A stretch of DNA of 64,000 bases from Nitrogeniibacter aestuarii (GCF_017309585.1 NZ_CP071321.1:372001-436000), one strand, 5' to 3'; positions 43,301 through 52,015 are shown, numbered from the stretch's first letter. Numbers and translations: made by a program. Notes: a model not told the origin generated them from the letters alone.

Positions 43301-44244
43301 GAGCGACCAATGAAGGATTTGAGTCGGGAGCCCACATCCGCAAACCAGGAAGCCGGCATGGCTTCGTTGGGTCCGCGTTGAACCAATGCTTTCTGTAAAG
43401 CGTAGACGCTTTGCGGCCGTTCGAGGGGGTCCAGTTTAAGGCACCAGTCGATGGTTTCCAGCAATTGCTCGCTGTAGCGCCCCGGAAATGCCCGGACGGC
43501 CGGGATGAAGCTGTCTTTCTTGCCCCGTTCGTCCGAACGGGGCGGTGCGGTGCCGCCGATACAGGCATACAGGCTGGCCCCGACACTGTAGATGTCACTC
43601 CACGGCCCCAGCGCCTCACGGCCGGCAAACTGCTCCGGTGAGGCAAATCCGGGGGTGTACATGGGTTTGAGCATGGGCTGCCCGTTCATCAGGGTTTGTC
43701 TTGCCGCGCCGAAATCGAGCAGCACCGGGGTGCCGTCCGTGCGCAGATAAATGTTCGATGGCTTGATGTCGAGGTGCAGCAGCTTGTGCGCATGCACCTC
43801 CCGCAAACCATTTAGCATACGGGTGAACACGCCGCGCAGGAAGCGCTCGCGCAGTTCATCGCGATGTTTGTGTACGTAATCGTGCAGTGTGCGGCCGCGC
43901 TCGAACTGCATCACCATGTAGACGGTGCCATTGGCGCGAAAGAAGTTGAGCACGCGAACCACGTTGGGGTGCATGAGCTTGGCCAGCGCGCGTCCTTCCT
44001 CGAAGAAGCATTTCATGCCGTAGCGGAAGGCCGCGGTGTGCTCCTCCGATACCTTGGGTTCGATTTCGCCCTCGGTGCGCAGTGCCAGCGAATTGGGCAG
44101 GTATTCCTTGATGGCGACCGGTGTTCCGTCCTGGTCGTAGGCCAGGTACACGATGGAAAACCCCCCGAGAGACAGCTGTCGCTCGATCCGGTACTGATCC
44201 AGCTGAAATCCGGACGGCAGTGCCTTGTTTACTTGAGGGGGCAT
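43297..44244 (-). CDS. Hanks-type Ser/Thr protein kinase
   Basis: 315 residues, a single cytoplasmic kinase domain with no membrane helix or sensor domain. Seen: glycine loop L-S-L-G-G-F-S-I-V-Y, K46 in V-A-I-K-E-Y, catalytic H-L-D159-I-K-P-S-N, D-F-G at 177-179, and W-S-D-I-Y-S-V-G. The activation segment has T-P-G-F-A-S-P-E-Q in place of the usual A-P-E. The chosen ATG (44244) lies near the conserved region; no good ribosome site is seen, and longer in-frame starts lie in the yicC leader. First gene of a five-gene operon with its phosphatase, divergent from yicC. Confidence 0.92.
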   Translation of the reverse strand: MPPQVNKALPSGFQLDQYRIERQLSLGGFSIVYLAYDQDGTPVAIKEYLPNSLALRTEGEIEPKVSEEHTAAFRYGMKCFFEEGRALAKLMHPNVVRVLNFFRANGTVYMVMQFERGRTLHDYVHKHRDELRERFLRGVFTRMLNGLREVHAHKLLHLDIKPSNIYLRTDGTPVLLDFGAARQTLMNGQPMLKPMYTPGFASPEQFAGREALGPWSDIYSVGASLYACIGGTAPPRSDERGKKDSFIPAVRAFPGRYSEQLLETIDWCLKLDPLERPQSVYALQKALVQRGPNEAMPASWFADVGSRLKSFIGRS

Positions 44245-44346
44245 GGTGTGGTCGTTAAGATGCGCTTTTTTCGGATTGTCTTGTCTGTAACGAGTTGTGT
44301 AAAGCCACAGCTGCCGACAAAACGGCAATCATCAAGGAGAGCCTGA

Positions 44347-45216
44347 ATGATACTGAGTATGACCGGTTTTGCGGTCGCCCACCGTGAATTGGGTCGGGTC
44401 AGCCTGCATATGGAGTTGCGCAGCGTCAATTCTCGCTTTCTTGATCTGGTCTTCCGCCTCGGCGATGACGTTCGCCAGGCCGAACCCGCCCTGCGCGAGA
44501 AACTGACTGCGCGCCTGAGCAGGGGCAAGGTCGAGTGCCGCCTCGCACTCCAGAAGAACGACGAAGCGGCCACAGGCCCCATGCAACTCAACGGCGGATT
44601 GCTGGCGCAACTTGAGTCCGCCCAGACCAGCGTGCTGGAGCGCTTTCCGGGCGCCCAGCCCATGAGCGTGACCGAATTGCTGCGCTGGCCCGGGGTGCTG
44701 TCGGACGATAGCCTCGGGTTCGACGATCTGATGCCCAGCATTGTCGAGATGGCCGATGCGGCGCTCGACGAGTTTCTGGCCAGCCGGCGACGGGAAGGAG
44801 AGAAGCTCGCCGGCGTGATTCGTGAGCGGGTCTCAGGCATGCGGACGCTGGTCGAGCAGGTCGCTCCGCGCATTCCGGAGATCGTGCAGGCCTATCAGAC
44901 CAAGCTGACCGACCGACTGCGTGAAGCCGTCGATACCCTCGATGAGGATCGCATTCGCCAGGAAGTGGCGGTGTTTGCCCAGCGTATCGATGTGGACGAG
45001 GAACTCGATCGCCTGCGCACGCACATGGACGAAGTGGAACGCATTCTCAAGAAGGGCGGCATTGCCGGCAAGCGTCTCGACTTTCTGATGCAGGAACTCA
45101 ATCGCGAGGCCAACACCCTGGCATCGAAAAGTGCGGGCACGGACGTCACCGCCGCGGCCATGGAACTGAAGGTGCTGATCGAGCAGATGCGCGAGCAGGT
45201 GCAGAACATCGAATGA
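44347..45216 (+). CDS. yicC: YicC family endoribonuclease
   Basis: 289 residues, typical YicC length. N-terminal M-T-G-F-A and E-L-R-S-V-N-S-R-F-L-D, K-L-T-x-R-L-S-R-G-K-V-E-C; C-terminal DUF1732 part with R-I-D-V-D-E-E-L-D-R-L-x-T-H and G-K-x-L-D-F-L-M-Q-E-L-N-R-E-A-N-T-L-x-S-K. The E. coli protein is an endoribonuclease that degrades the small RNA RyhB. AAGGAG lies before the ATG. Divergent from the kinase operon. Confidence 0.95.
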   Translation: MILSMTGFAVAHRELGRVSLHMELRSVNSRFLDLVFRLGDDVRQAEPALREKLTARLSRGKVECRLALQKNDEAATGPMQLNGGLLAQLESAQTSVLERFPGAQPMSVTELLRWPGVLSDDSLGFDDLMPSIVEMADAALDEFLASRRREGEKLAGVIRERVSGMRTLVEQVAPRIPEIVQAYQTKLTDRLREAVDTLDEDRIRQEVAVFAQRIDVDEELDRLRTHMDEVERILKKGGIAGKRLDFLMQELNREANTLASKSAGTDVTAAAMELKVLIEQMREQVQNIE

Positions 45217-45233
45217 GGCTGCATGCGGCATCG

Positions 45234-45263
45234 AAAAAACCGCCCGGTCAGGGCGGTTTTTTT
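45234..45263. terminator. Bidirectional terminator after yicC
   Basis: AAAAAACCGCCC / GGGCGGTTTTTTT with a 5-nt loop, 18 bp past the yicC stop. It also lies downstream of the convergent XRE gene. Confidence 0.92.
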
Positions 45264-45313
45264 ATCTGACCTCGTCAGCGGATAGCCGGCGCGGATAGGT
45301 CTCTTCTTGTGAC

Positions 45314-45553
45314 TTACTCGTGCGACGCGCGCAGCTTGGTGAGGATCTTCTCTGCGCGTTTCGGTGGTCCATAGACCATCTCGAGCAACAGGGCGATCGG
45401 GATCGGAAGCGGGCGACCGCTCTCGTACCGACTGCCTGCTGACTGGGTCACCCCGATCGGGGCCCAGAATTCAGACTGACTCAGTTTTTTCTTTCTGCGC
45501 CACTCCAAGACTTGCTCAGACGAGGGCGATTGGGCTTTGTGTCGCTGCGGCAT
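45314..45553 (-). CDS. Small XRE-like helix-turn-helix protein
   Basis: 79 residues with a helix-turn-helix of the Cro/XRE sort: V-L-E-W-R-R-K-K-K-L-S-Q-S-E-F-W-A-P-I-G-V-T-Q-S-A-G-S-R-Y-E-S-G-R near 15-47, followed by a short helical C-terminus. Hydrophobic and turn positions fit the fold, but the usual A-x-x-x-G-V-S pattern is modified (W-A-P-I-G-V-T). It stands alone, with GGA before the ATG and an AT-rich stretch upstream. A DNA-binding regulator is likely; target unknown. Confidence 0.75.
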   Translation of the reverse strand: MPQRHKAQSPSSEQVLEWRRKKKLSQSEFWAPIGVTQSAGSRYESGRPLPIPIALLLEMVYGPPKRAEKILTKLRASHE

Positions 45554-45847
45554 GGCTAATCCAAAAGTAGTAGTTTTAATAATGTATCGGCACTTTAGCT
45601 CTTTCGCCAGTCAGGATCAATTCCCTCGTGAAACTGAACACATCGCCTAGATATCAAGGGGCTACGGTCGCTTTGGACTTATGTCTTCATAATTTTTGAT
45701 TACCGGGCGATATCTCGTAAGGTGTAATTCTCATGTCCTGTCAAAGACTTGATGTCAATCAGATGAAATAATGAAAATGTCGTAAGGGTGACGAAGGCTG
45801 TCCCGGCGGCGCATTTTTCCCGGGTAAGGGTCGCGATTTCCAGGCGC
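45554..45847. other. Non-coding region, nothing firm
   Basis: About 300 bp between two minus-strand genes. The part next to the XRE gene (45555-45600) is AT-rich and probably holds its promoter, though no clear boxes stand out. A 67-codon minus-strand frame crossing 45700-45903 reads through the terminator hairpin of the next gene and is not credible. Confidence 0.5.
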
Positions 45848-45890
45848 AAAAAAAATGCGGCCGATGCGCCCGTGACGGGCGATCGGCCGC
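45848..45890 (-). terminator. Terminator of the apt-hpt-DUF1840 unit
   Basis: On the minus strand a long stem (GCGGCCGAT with ATCGGCCGC, extended inward by CGCCCG / CGGGCG around a TGA-complement loop) is followed by an eight-T run. It lies 22 bp past the DUF1840 stop. Confidence 0.88.
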
Positions 45891-45912
45891 AATGCCTTTT
45901 CAAACGGGTGTT

Positions 45913-46239
45913 TCAGACTCCCCAGGTAACCGGCTTCTGCTCCTTGAGTGAGTACTCCAGCATATCCAGCAAGGGCCAGGCGCGTTGAGCGAAACTGACC
46001 GGTGCCCCCATCCCGCGCGGTGCCTCTTCGTCTGCTTCGTCGTCACTGACATCGTCATGCTGATGCTTGTTTTCATCGATGGCCGCCTTGAGCGCAGTGA
46101 TTGCGCCGGGCAGTTGTTCGACAGTGACGATTCCGGTCTCGTCGTTCGGGTCCTTGCCGAGCACTTTCAGCAGATTTCTGGCGGCGTCGCCGAACATGAT
46201 GACGTCGGCAGAGGCACCTGACTTGAACGTGATGAGCAT
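45913..46239 (-). CDS. DUF1840 family protein
   Basis: 108 residues matching the short DUF1840 family found mainly in betaproteobacteria: start M-L-I-T-F-K-S-x-A-x-A-D-V-I-M-F-G, a variable acidic/His linker (about 57-75), and a C-terminal F-A-Q-R-A-W-P-L-L-D-M-L. Function unknown. GAGGAG precedes the ATG. Last of three minus-strand genes after apt and hpt. Confidence 0.88.
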   Translation of the reverse strand: MLITFKSGASADVIMFGDAARNLLKVLGKDPNDETGIVTVEQLPGAITALKAAIDENKHQHDDVSDDEADEEAPRGMGAPVSFAQRAWPLLDMLEYSLKEQKPVTWGV

Positions 46240-46305
46240 GCTGATCTCCTCGGAGGTAAGTTTTTGAACGGTTTCAGATGTTTGAGCCCGGGCGACCTCT
46301 GGGGT

Positions 46306-46863
46306 TCAATGTCCTTTGACGGCAAATATGCCCGGTGCGTTACGCCAGTATCCCTTGTAGTCCATGCCGTAGCCGAAGAGAAACCGGTCTTCGATGTCCA
46401 GTCCGCAGAAATCGGCCCGCATGCCGGGGTAGGCCTTGCGGTCATGGCATTTATGCACGAGGACGGCTGAACTGACCGAGGCGGCGCCCTGCGCGCGCAG
46501 CGTATCGACGATGGCGGCCAGGGTGAGACCCTCGTCGAGAATGTCATCCAGGACGAGCACGTGGCGACCTTCAGGGGGGTGGGTCGGCGGTACACGCCAG
46601 TCCAGCGCATGGCCTTTCAGTGCGTTGCCGTAGCGGGTGGCGTGCAGGTAGGCCAGCTCCAGGGGGAAGGGCAGGCGCGGCAATAGCGAGCCGGCGAGGA
46701 CGAGCCCTCCGTTCATGACGGCATACACCACCGGGTCGAGTTCGCTGAAGCGCTCGGTAATGGCCCGTGCCATGCGATCGAGCGCGGCTTCGACGGTGGC
46801 CTTGTCTGCTAGGCAGTCGGCCTCGTCGAAGGTGGTGTTGAGGCTATTTACGGTGTCGTTCAT
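46306..46863 (-). CDS. hpt: Hypoxanthine-guanine phosphoribosyltransferase
   Basis: 185-residue purine salvage enzyme: M-N-G-G-L-V-L-A-G (pyrophosphate loop) and the PRPP motif V-L-V-L-D-D-I-L-D-E-G-L-T-L, then a base-binding end with D-F-C-G-L-D-I-E-D-R-F-L-F-G-Y-G-M-D. It is 6 bp after apt in the same direction, so the two salvage genes form an operon. Confidence 0.93.
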   Translation of the reverse strand: MNDTVNSLNTTFDEADCLADKATVEAALDRMARAITERFSELDPVVYAVMNGGLVLAGSLLPRLPFPLELAYLHATRYGNALKGHALDWRVPPTHPPEGRHVLVLDDILDEGLTLAAIVDTLRAQGAASVSSAVLVHKCHDRKAYPGMRADFCGLDIEDRFLFGYGMDYKGYWRNAPGIFAVKGH

Positions 46864-46869
46864 GGTCGT

Positions 46870-47412
46870 TCAGCAGCCCGCATACGCGGTCAGGGTATAA
46901 GGAAGGGCGCCGGTGCTGGCGAGCCGTGTCGAGCCGCCGAGGTCGGGCAGATCGATGATCGCGGCAACTTCGTGAAGCTGGCCGCCGAGGCGCCGGATGA
47001 GCGAGACGGCTGCCAGCATGGTACCCCCGGTGGCAATCAGGTCGTCGACAAGGACAACGGGTTGTCCGAGTGTGATGGCGTCTTCATGGACTTCCAGCGT
47101 GGCTTGGCCGTATTCAAGTGCGTAGGCCTCGCCGAGTGTGTCGTGTGGCAGCTTGCCCTGTTTGCGCAATGGCACAAAGCCACTGCCGAGCGCATGGGCC
47201 AGCGCCGCGCCGACGATGAAACCGCGCGCATCGATCCCTGCGACGATCAGATCCCGGTGGTCTGCGTATCGTTGCGCCAGGTGCTCAATGAGACGCTGGA
47301 ACAGGGCAGCATTGGCAAACACCGGTGTGATATCGCGAAACTGAACGCCTGGGGCCGGCCAGTCGGGGACTGTTCGAATACAGTGCTGCAGAGCCGCTGA
47401 GAGAGCTGTCAT
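46870..47412 (-). CDS. apt: Adenine phosphoribosyltransferase
   Basis: 180 residues; converts adenine and PRPP to AMP. Seen: I-R-T-V-P-D-W-P-x-P-G-V-Q-F-R-D-I-T-P, G-I-D-A-R-G-F-I-V-G-A-A-L-A, R-K-x-G-K-L-P-H-D-T, and the PRPP site V-V-L-V-D-D-L-I-A-T-G-G-T-M. The ribosome site is weak. The 274 bp between it and the divergent ribA holds no further gene or recognised riboswitch. Confidence 0.96.
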   Translation of the reverse strand: MTALSAALQHCIRTVPDWPAPGVQFRDITPVFANAALFQRLIEHLAQRYADHRDLIVAGIDARGFIVGAALAHALGSGFVPLRKQGKLPHDTLGEAYALEYGQATLEVHEDAITLGQPVVLVDDLIATGGTMLAAVSLIRRLGGQLHEVAAIIDLPDLGGSTRLASTGALPYTLTAYAGC

Positions 47413-47686
47413 GGTGGTGTCCGGTCGAGGAGCGTGGCCCGGGAAGGGCGATCGCGTGCCCCCGTCATTTTAGGTGAAGCAGTCGCTGACGCCCACCTTG
47501 AGCGGGATGGCGTCATGGAACAAAATGGCGTGAAACAGGTCCACAGGAAGCATGACACGTCACCATCTCGGGTCGGCGATGTCCGGCTTTGGCGTCGAGC
47601 CTGCCATAATGTCGGGCCGTGAGATCACCGCCGGGATGGCGGCGAGACAAGAATGAAGGCGCCCAGCGCTCAAGGAGAAGTAACCG

Positions 47687-48349
47687 ATGACACTCCGTTT
47701 CGTCGACGCATGTCGTCTGCCCAACCGCTTCGGCGAATTCACTTTGCACGGCTTCGAAGATGAAGCGACCGGTGTCGAGCATCTGGCGCTCACATATGGC
47801 GATGTGTCCGGTGACGCGCCGGTGCTGGCGCGCATTCACTCCGAGTGTCTGACGGGTGATGGTCTGTTCAGTGAACGCTGCGACTGTGGCTACCAGCTCG
47901 AAGCGGCAATGCGCCGCATTGTCGAGGAAGGGCGCGGCCTGATTCTCTACCTGCGTCAGGAGGGTCGTGGCATCGGCCTGCTCAACAAGATTCGCGCCTA
48001 CAAGCTTCAGGACCAGGGGGCCGATACGGTCGAAGCCAATGAGCAACTGGGCTTCCCCGCGGACATGCGCGACTTCTCGATCTGCAAACCGATGCTCGAT
48101 CATCTGGGCGTCAACTCCGTGCGGCTCATGACGAACAATCCGCGCAAGCTCGACAGTCTGACCTCACAGGGATTGAATATTGTCGAGCATGTGCCGCTGC
48201 AGGTGGGCCGTAATCCGCACAACACGGCCTATCTGGACACCAAGGCGGCCAAGCTGGGGCACATCATGAAGCCGTCGAAGGCGTATCGTTCCCACGATGT
48301 GCCCGCCGATGGTGCCGACGAAGCAACGGCGAGTTGTCAGATTCAATAA
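47687..48349 (+). CDS. ribA: GTP cyclohydrolase II RibA
   Basis: 220-residue stand-alone GTP cyclohydrolase II, first step of riboflavin synthesis. Zn ligands C-L-T-G-D-G-L-F-S-E-R-C-D-C (C-x10-C-x-C), R-I-H-S-E, R-Q-E-G-R-G-I-G-L, and L-G-V-N-S-V-R-L-M-T-N-N-P-x-K. The RibB (DHBP synthase) domain is absent, so it is not the bifunctional form. AAGGAGAAG precedes the ATG. No FMN riboswitch was seen upstream. Confidence 0.96.
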   Translation: MTLRFVDACRLPNRFGEFTLHGFEDEATGVEHLALTYGDVSGDAPVLARIHSECLTGDGLFSERCDCGYQLEAAMRRIVEEGRGLILYLRQEGRGIGLLNKIRAYKLQDQGADTVEANEQLGFPADMRDFSICKPMLDHLGVNSVRLMTNNPRKLDSLTSQGLNIVEHVPLQVGRNPHNTAYLDTKAAKLGHIMKPSKAYRSHDVPADGADEATASCQIQ

Positions 48350-48360
48350 GCGTACGCCAG

Positions 48361-48397
48361 ACAAGAAAAGGGCCGCGTCAAGCGGCCCTTTTCTTGT
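48361..48397. terminator. Bidirectional terminator after ribA
   Basis: ACAAGAAAAGGGCCGC / GCGGCCCTTTTCTTGT, a 16-bp perfect inverted repeat with 5-nt loop, between the convergent ribA and nitronate-monooxygenase-like genes. Confidence 0.92.
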
Positions 48398-48406
48398 GGA
48401 GGCATG

Positions 48407-49651
48407 TCAGCCGGGTAAGGCGATCTGCCCGTCGGTGCTGAACTGGTAGTCCTTGAACACGTGCTCGGCACTGAGAATCTGATAGTTGCCGTCGTCGTTC
48501 CGGTGGCTGGTGTCCTTGAGCCGGTAGGTATAGTGCCCGCAGGTCCAGCAATCGAAGTTGCGCATGTGGGTGCACAGGCAGGTCTTATCGAACACGTGAA
48601 CACGCCGGGCGTCCGGGTGCAGCGCCACTTCCCGGTTGTAGGCCTCGATGTACTGGCAGTTGCCCTTGGCATCGAGCAGATAGCCATAGGCTTCGCAGTT
48701 GGGACGGATCCCGTCGCCGATGGCGGGGCTGTTCTTGAGCATGCGCATCGGATAGCCGGTGGGCGAAATCTGATTGACCTCGATGTCGTCCTCGCTGGCC
48801 TTGAAGTACTCCTGCTGGACTTTCTCCGGCAGTCCGCATTCTTCGGTGACGGTGAAGCGCGTGGCCACCTGGACGGCGGAGGCCCCCATCTCCAGGTAGT
48901 TGACCGCATCGGTGCCGGTGAAGACGCCGCCGGCCGGGATGAGGGGGATTTCCAGCTGCTGTTCATGCAGCCAGTCCCGAATCTCGGCCACGATCACCGG
49001 CAGCGAATACTGTGACCAGTCCATGCCGAAGCCGAGGTGGCCACCGGCCAGCGGCCCTTCCACGACCACGTAGTCAGGCAGCCGGTTGGTGCGGGCACTC
49101 TTCTTGATGAATAGCTGCAGCGCGCGCAGGGACGAGACGATGATGCCGAGCTTGGCGTCGCGGAAACGAGGATGATCTTCGATCAGCGAAAAGGAGCCCA
49201 GATGCAGGCCGGCCGCCAGCGTGATGCCGTCGATACCGGCGTCGAGCGCGGCCGACAGGCGCACCTTGAGTGTCTCCTTGGGGGAGTTCATGGTGAGCTT
49301 TTCCATGCAGTTGATGAAGATGAGTCCATCGCCCTGCTTGGCTTCCATGGTGGCGCCCACGTGACGGGCCGTTGCCTCGGCCAGCAAACCCATGTCGAAC
49401 TGGACGACGGATTTGTCCGAATTGGAAACGTTGAATTTGAACTGCTTGAGCTTGTCCTTGACGTACTTGGTCTTGAACCGGCGGTCGGACACGGTGGGTA
49501 CCATGGCGTCGGAGATGTGTCCGATGCCGCCCAGGCGAGCGGCCACCAGCGACAGTTCGGCCGTGGAGATGTCCACGCCCATGCCGCCGATCATGATGGG
49601 AACCAGTTCCTTCTGACCCAGTTTCAGGCGAAAGTCGTCTACGCGTTTCAT
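48407..49651 (-). CDS. Nitronate monooxygenase-like flavoprotein with Cys-rich tail
   Basis: 414 residues. A TIM barrel of the nitronate monooxygenase / NAD(P)H-dependent flavin oxidoreductase family occupies about 1-330: P-I-M-I-G-G-M-G-V-D-I-S, G-G-I-G-H-I-S-D, E-G-P-L-A-G-G-H-L-G and G-G-V-F-T-G-T-D. An extra roughly 80-residue C-terminus carries T-C-L-C-T-H-M-R-N-F-D-C-W-T-C-G-H (C-x-C-x7-C-x2-C), a likely metal or Fe-S site absent from classical members. The start at 49651 begins the conserved fold; an in-frame extension upstream is not family-like. It lies 167 bp after xth. Substrate unknown. Confidence 0.82.
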   Translation of the reverse strand: MKRVDDFRLKLGQKELVPIMIGGMGVDISTAELSLVAARLGGIGHISDAMVPTVSDRRFKTKYVKDKLKQFKFNVSNSDKSVVQFDMGLLAEATARHVGATMEAKQGDGLIFINCMEKLTMNSPKETLKVRLSAALDAGIDGITLAAGLHLGSFSLIEDHPRFRDAKLGIIVSSLRALQLFIKKSARTNRLPDYVVVEGPLAGGHLGFGMDWSQYSLPVIVAEIRDWLHEQQLEIPLIPAGGVFTGTDAVNYLEMGASAVQVATRFTVTEECGLPEKVQQEYFKASEDDIEVNQISPTGYPMRMLKNSPAIGDGIRPNCEAYGYLLDAKGNCQYIEAYNREVALHPDARRVHVFDKTCLCTHMRNFDCWTCGHYTYRLKDTSHRNDDGNYQILSAEHVFKDYQFSTDGQIALPG

Positions 49652-49786
49652 TTGATTGTGTGCCCCCCCAAGGCAGGATCGCGCATTATCCCTCATGCGA
49701 GCGCACGTGGGCGGGCCCTGGTCGAAAACTTGATGGGCGGTCCAGGCGCGCGATGCCAAGACCCGATTCTACCGCGCATCGAACGG

Positions 49787-49815
49787 GTGCGCCCGACCGC
49801 TGCAGCCGGGCGCAC
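49787..49815 (-). terminator. Hairpin after xth
   Basis: 9-bp stem GTGCGCCCG / CGGGCGCAC with an 11-nt loop, 3 bp past the xth stop. There is no T-run, so intrinsic termination is uncertain; it may be a 3'-end stabiliser. Confidence 0.45.
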
Positions 49816-49818
49816 TTG

Positions 49819-50601
49819 TTAGGCCTCGAACGCGTAGTCCACCGTCAGTGGTGCGTGATCGGAGAACCGCTCTTCCTTATAGACACTCGTCGACCTCGCG
49901 GTGGCGGCCAGCGCGGGCGTCGCGATCTGGTAGTCCAGTCGCCAGCCGACGTTCTTTGCCCAGGCCTGGCCCCGGTTTGACCACCAGGTGTAGCAGGCAT
50001 CCGTGGTGTCCGGATGCAACTGGCGGTAGACGTCCTTCCAGCCCACGTCGTCGAACAGTTGCGTCATCCAGGCACGCTCCTCGGGCAGGAAGCCGGAGTT
50101 CTTCTGGTTGGACTTCCAGTTCTTCAGATCGGCCTCTTTGTGAGCGATGTTCCAGTCGCCGCAGATCACCACCTCGCGACCACTGGCCAGCAGCGCCTGC
50201 ATGTGCGGCAGGAAGATATCCATGAACCGGTACTTGGCTGCCTGGCGCTCCTCCGAACTCGACCCCGAGGGCAGGTACAGGGAGATGACGGACAGATTGC
50301 CGAACTGTGCCTCGATGTAGCGGCCCTCGGCATCGAACTCGTCGTTGCCCAGGCCCTCGATCACGGCATCGGGTGCGCGACGTGCGTAGATGCCCACGCC
50401 GCTATAGCCCTTCTTTTCGGCGCAGTGAAAAAATCCCTGGTAGTCGCCGGGCGCACGCATATCCTCAGTGAGATCGCCGTGCTGAGCCTTGAGCTCCTGC
50501 AGGCAGATCACGTCGGCGTTCTGTTGCGCCATCCATTCGAAAAAGCCCTTACGGTTCGCCGATCGGATGCCGTTGAGGTTGATTGTGATGACGCGTAACA
50601 T
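49819..50601 (-). CDS. xth: Exodeoxyribonuclease III
   Basis: 260 residues; AP endonuclease and 3'-5' exonuclease of base-excision repair. Seen: N-terminal I-T-I-N-L-N-G-I-R-S-A, catalytic E in C-L-Q-E-L-K, S-G-V-G-I-Y, Y-L-P-S-G, G-D-W-N-I-A-H, W-R-L-D-Y-Q, and the final S-D-H-A-P-L. Divergent from pyrE with 35 bp between start codons, a pairing conserved in many betaproteobacteria. Confidence 0.96.
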   Translation of the reverse strand: MLRVITINLNGIRSANRKGFFEWMAQQNADVICLQELKAQHGDLTEDMRAPGDYQGFFHCAEKKGYSGVGIYARRAPDAVIEGLGNDEFDAEGRYIEAQFGNLSVISLYLPSGSSSEERQAAKYRFMDIFLPHMQALLASGREVVICGDWNIAHKEADLKNWKSNQKNSGFLPEERAWMTQLFDDVGWKDVYRQLHPDTTDACYTWWSNRGQAWAKNVGWRLDYQIATPALAATARSTSVYKEERFSDHAPLTVDYAFEA

Positions 50602-50636
50602 GGCTGATCCAGAAAGCTGCTGATTGGAAAGAGAAC

Positions 50637-51281
50637 GTGGAGTTTAGCCGGGAATTCATTGCGCTGGCCTGCGACAAGGGCGTGCTTCGCTTCGGTGAGT
50701 TCATCACCAAGGCGGGTCGCAAGTCGCCTTATTTCTTCAACGCCGGGCTGTTCAACGACGGCGCCTCCTTCGGTGCGCTGTGCGGCTTCTACGCGCGCAG
50801 CATCGTCGCGGCAAAGCTCGACGCCAACATGCTCTTCGGCCCCGCCTACAAGGGCATTCCACTGGTGGCGGGCACCGCCATGCGGCTGGCCGAGATGGGC
50901 GTGAATCTGCCCTATTGCTTCAACCGCAAGGAAGCCAAGGACCACGGCGAAGGCGGCAACCTCGTGGGTGCGCCGCTCTCCGGGCGTGTCCTGATCCTGG
51001 ACGATGTCATCTCCGCGGGAACGTCCGTGCGCGAGTCCGTCGAGATCATTCGGGCCAACGGCGCCATTCCCGCCGGTGTAGTCATTGCGCTCGACCGCAT
51101 GGAACGTGGCACGGGGGCGCTGTCCGCCGTGCAGGAGGTCCGGGCTCAGTACGACATGCCGGTGGTGGCGGTGGCGACCCTGAACGACCTGATCGACTAC
51201 CTCGGCGACAGCGAAGACCTGAATGCCAATCTGAAGGCAGTCAAAGCGTATCGCACCGAATACGGTGTTTCTGCGGGCTAG
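50637..51281 (+). CDS. pyrE: Orotate phosphoribosyltransferase
   Basis: 214 residues; makes OMP from orotate and PRPP in pyrimidine synthesis. Seen: F-G-E-F-x-x-K-A-G-R-K-S-P-Y-F-F-N, F-G-P-A-Y-K-G-I-P-L, R-K-E-A-K-D-H-G-E-G-G, and the PRPP loop V-L-I-L-D-D-V-I-S-A-G-T-S-V. GTG start preceded by AAAGAGAA. A coiled-coil gene follows after 5 bp. Confidence 0.96.
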   Translation: MEFSREFIALACDKGVLRFGEFITKAGRKSPYFFNAGLFNDGASFGALCGFYARSIVAAKLDANMLFGPAYKGIPLVAGTAMRLAEMGVNLPYCFNRKEAKDHGEGGNLVGAPLSGRVLILDDVISAGTSVRESVEIIRANGAIPAGVVIALDRMERGTGALSAVQEVRAQYDMPVVAVATLNDLIDYLGDSEDLNANLKAVKAYRTEYGVSAG

Positions 51282-51286
51282 GCTGG

Positions 51287-51922
51287 ATGAAGCGCCATAT
51301 TGCGAGCCTCTCGTTGATGTGTGCCCTGGGTCTGCTGGCTCAAGACCGCAGTATCGCCGCCGGTGGGGCCATCTATTGCTGCGAGTCGGAATCGGGGCAA
51401 CGCGTGTGCGGCAATCCGCTGCCCAACGTCTGCATGGGGCGGGCGCATCGCATCATCGGCGCGAACGGTATGGTGATCAAGGAAGTGGCCGCGCCCATGT
51501 CCGCGGCAGAGCGGGCGGCGGCCGAACGCGAAGAGCGACGCAAGGAACTTGAAGCGGCGCGGCGACGCAGCCAGCAGCTCCAGGACCGTGCCTTGCTCGA
51601 CACCTACAACAGCGTCCAGGACATCGACGAACGTGAGCGCCGCGCGGTTAACGATTTCCAGCAGGATCTCGACAAGGCAAGCCGCCGCATGGAAGAGTTG
51701 GAGAAAGAGGCGGTTCGTCTGACGGAAGAATCCAAGCTCTACGCCGACAGCGATACCCCGCTGGACCTGAAGCAGGCCGTCAACGACAACAAGGCCGAGC
51801 GGGCGGCTCAGCTGACCGTGATCGAGGCCAAGCAGAAAAGTATCGAAGCCGTGAAGGCCCGATTCGACCGCGATCGCGAACGCTACAAGGTGCTGAGCGG
51901 GCATGGAGAGGCGTCGCGCTGA
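51287..51922 (+). CDS. Periplasmic coiled-coil protein of unknown function
   Basis: 211 residues: signal peptide (about 1-25), a short Cys-containing head (I-Y-C-C-E-S, R-V-C-G, N-V-C-M-G: five Cys in about 25 residues) and then a long, charged helical region (about 70-205) with coiled-coil character. The head recalls DUF4124-like domains in betaproteobacterial secreted proteins but no family is firmly recognised. It starts 5 bp after the pyrE stop, so is probably cotranscribed. Confidence 0.75.
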   Translation: MKRHIASLSLMCALGLLAQDRSIAAGGAIYCCESESGQRVCGNPLPNVCMGRAHRIIGANGMVIKEVAAPMSAAERAAAEREERRKELEAARRRSQQLQDRALLDTYNSVQDIDERERRAVNDFQQDLDKASRRMEELEKEAVRLTEESKLYADSDTPLDLKQAVNDNKAERAAQLTVIEAKQKSIEAVKARFDRDRERYKVLSGHGEASR

Positions 51923-52015
51923 CGGCGAGCCTGTCTGCCGGCGAGGCCGCTTGGGGCCGTTGCGGAGCTGGCGCGTGGCGCACCATGGAAGGCCTTCGAG
52001 GGATGAGACGACACC

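Noticed and set aside
45700..45903. 67-codon minus-strand frame between the XRE and DUF1840 genes
   Set aside because: It reads through a strong terminator hairpin and has no domain.
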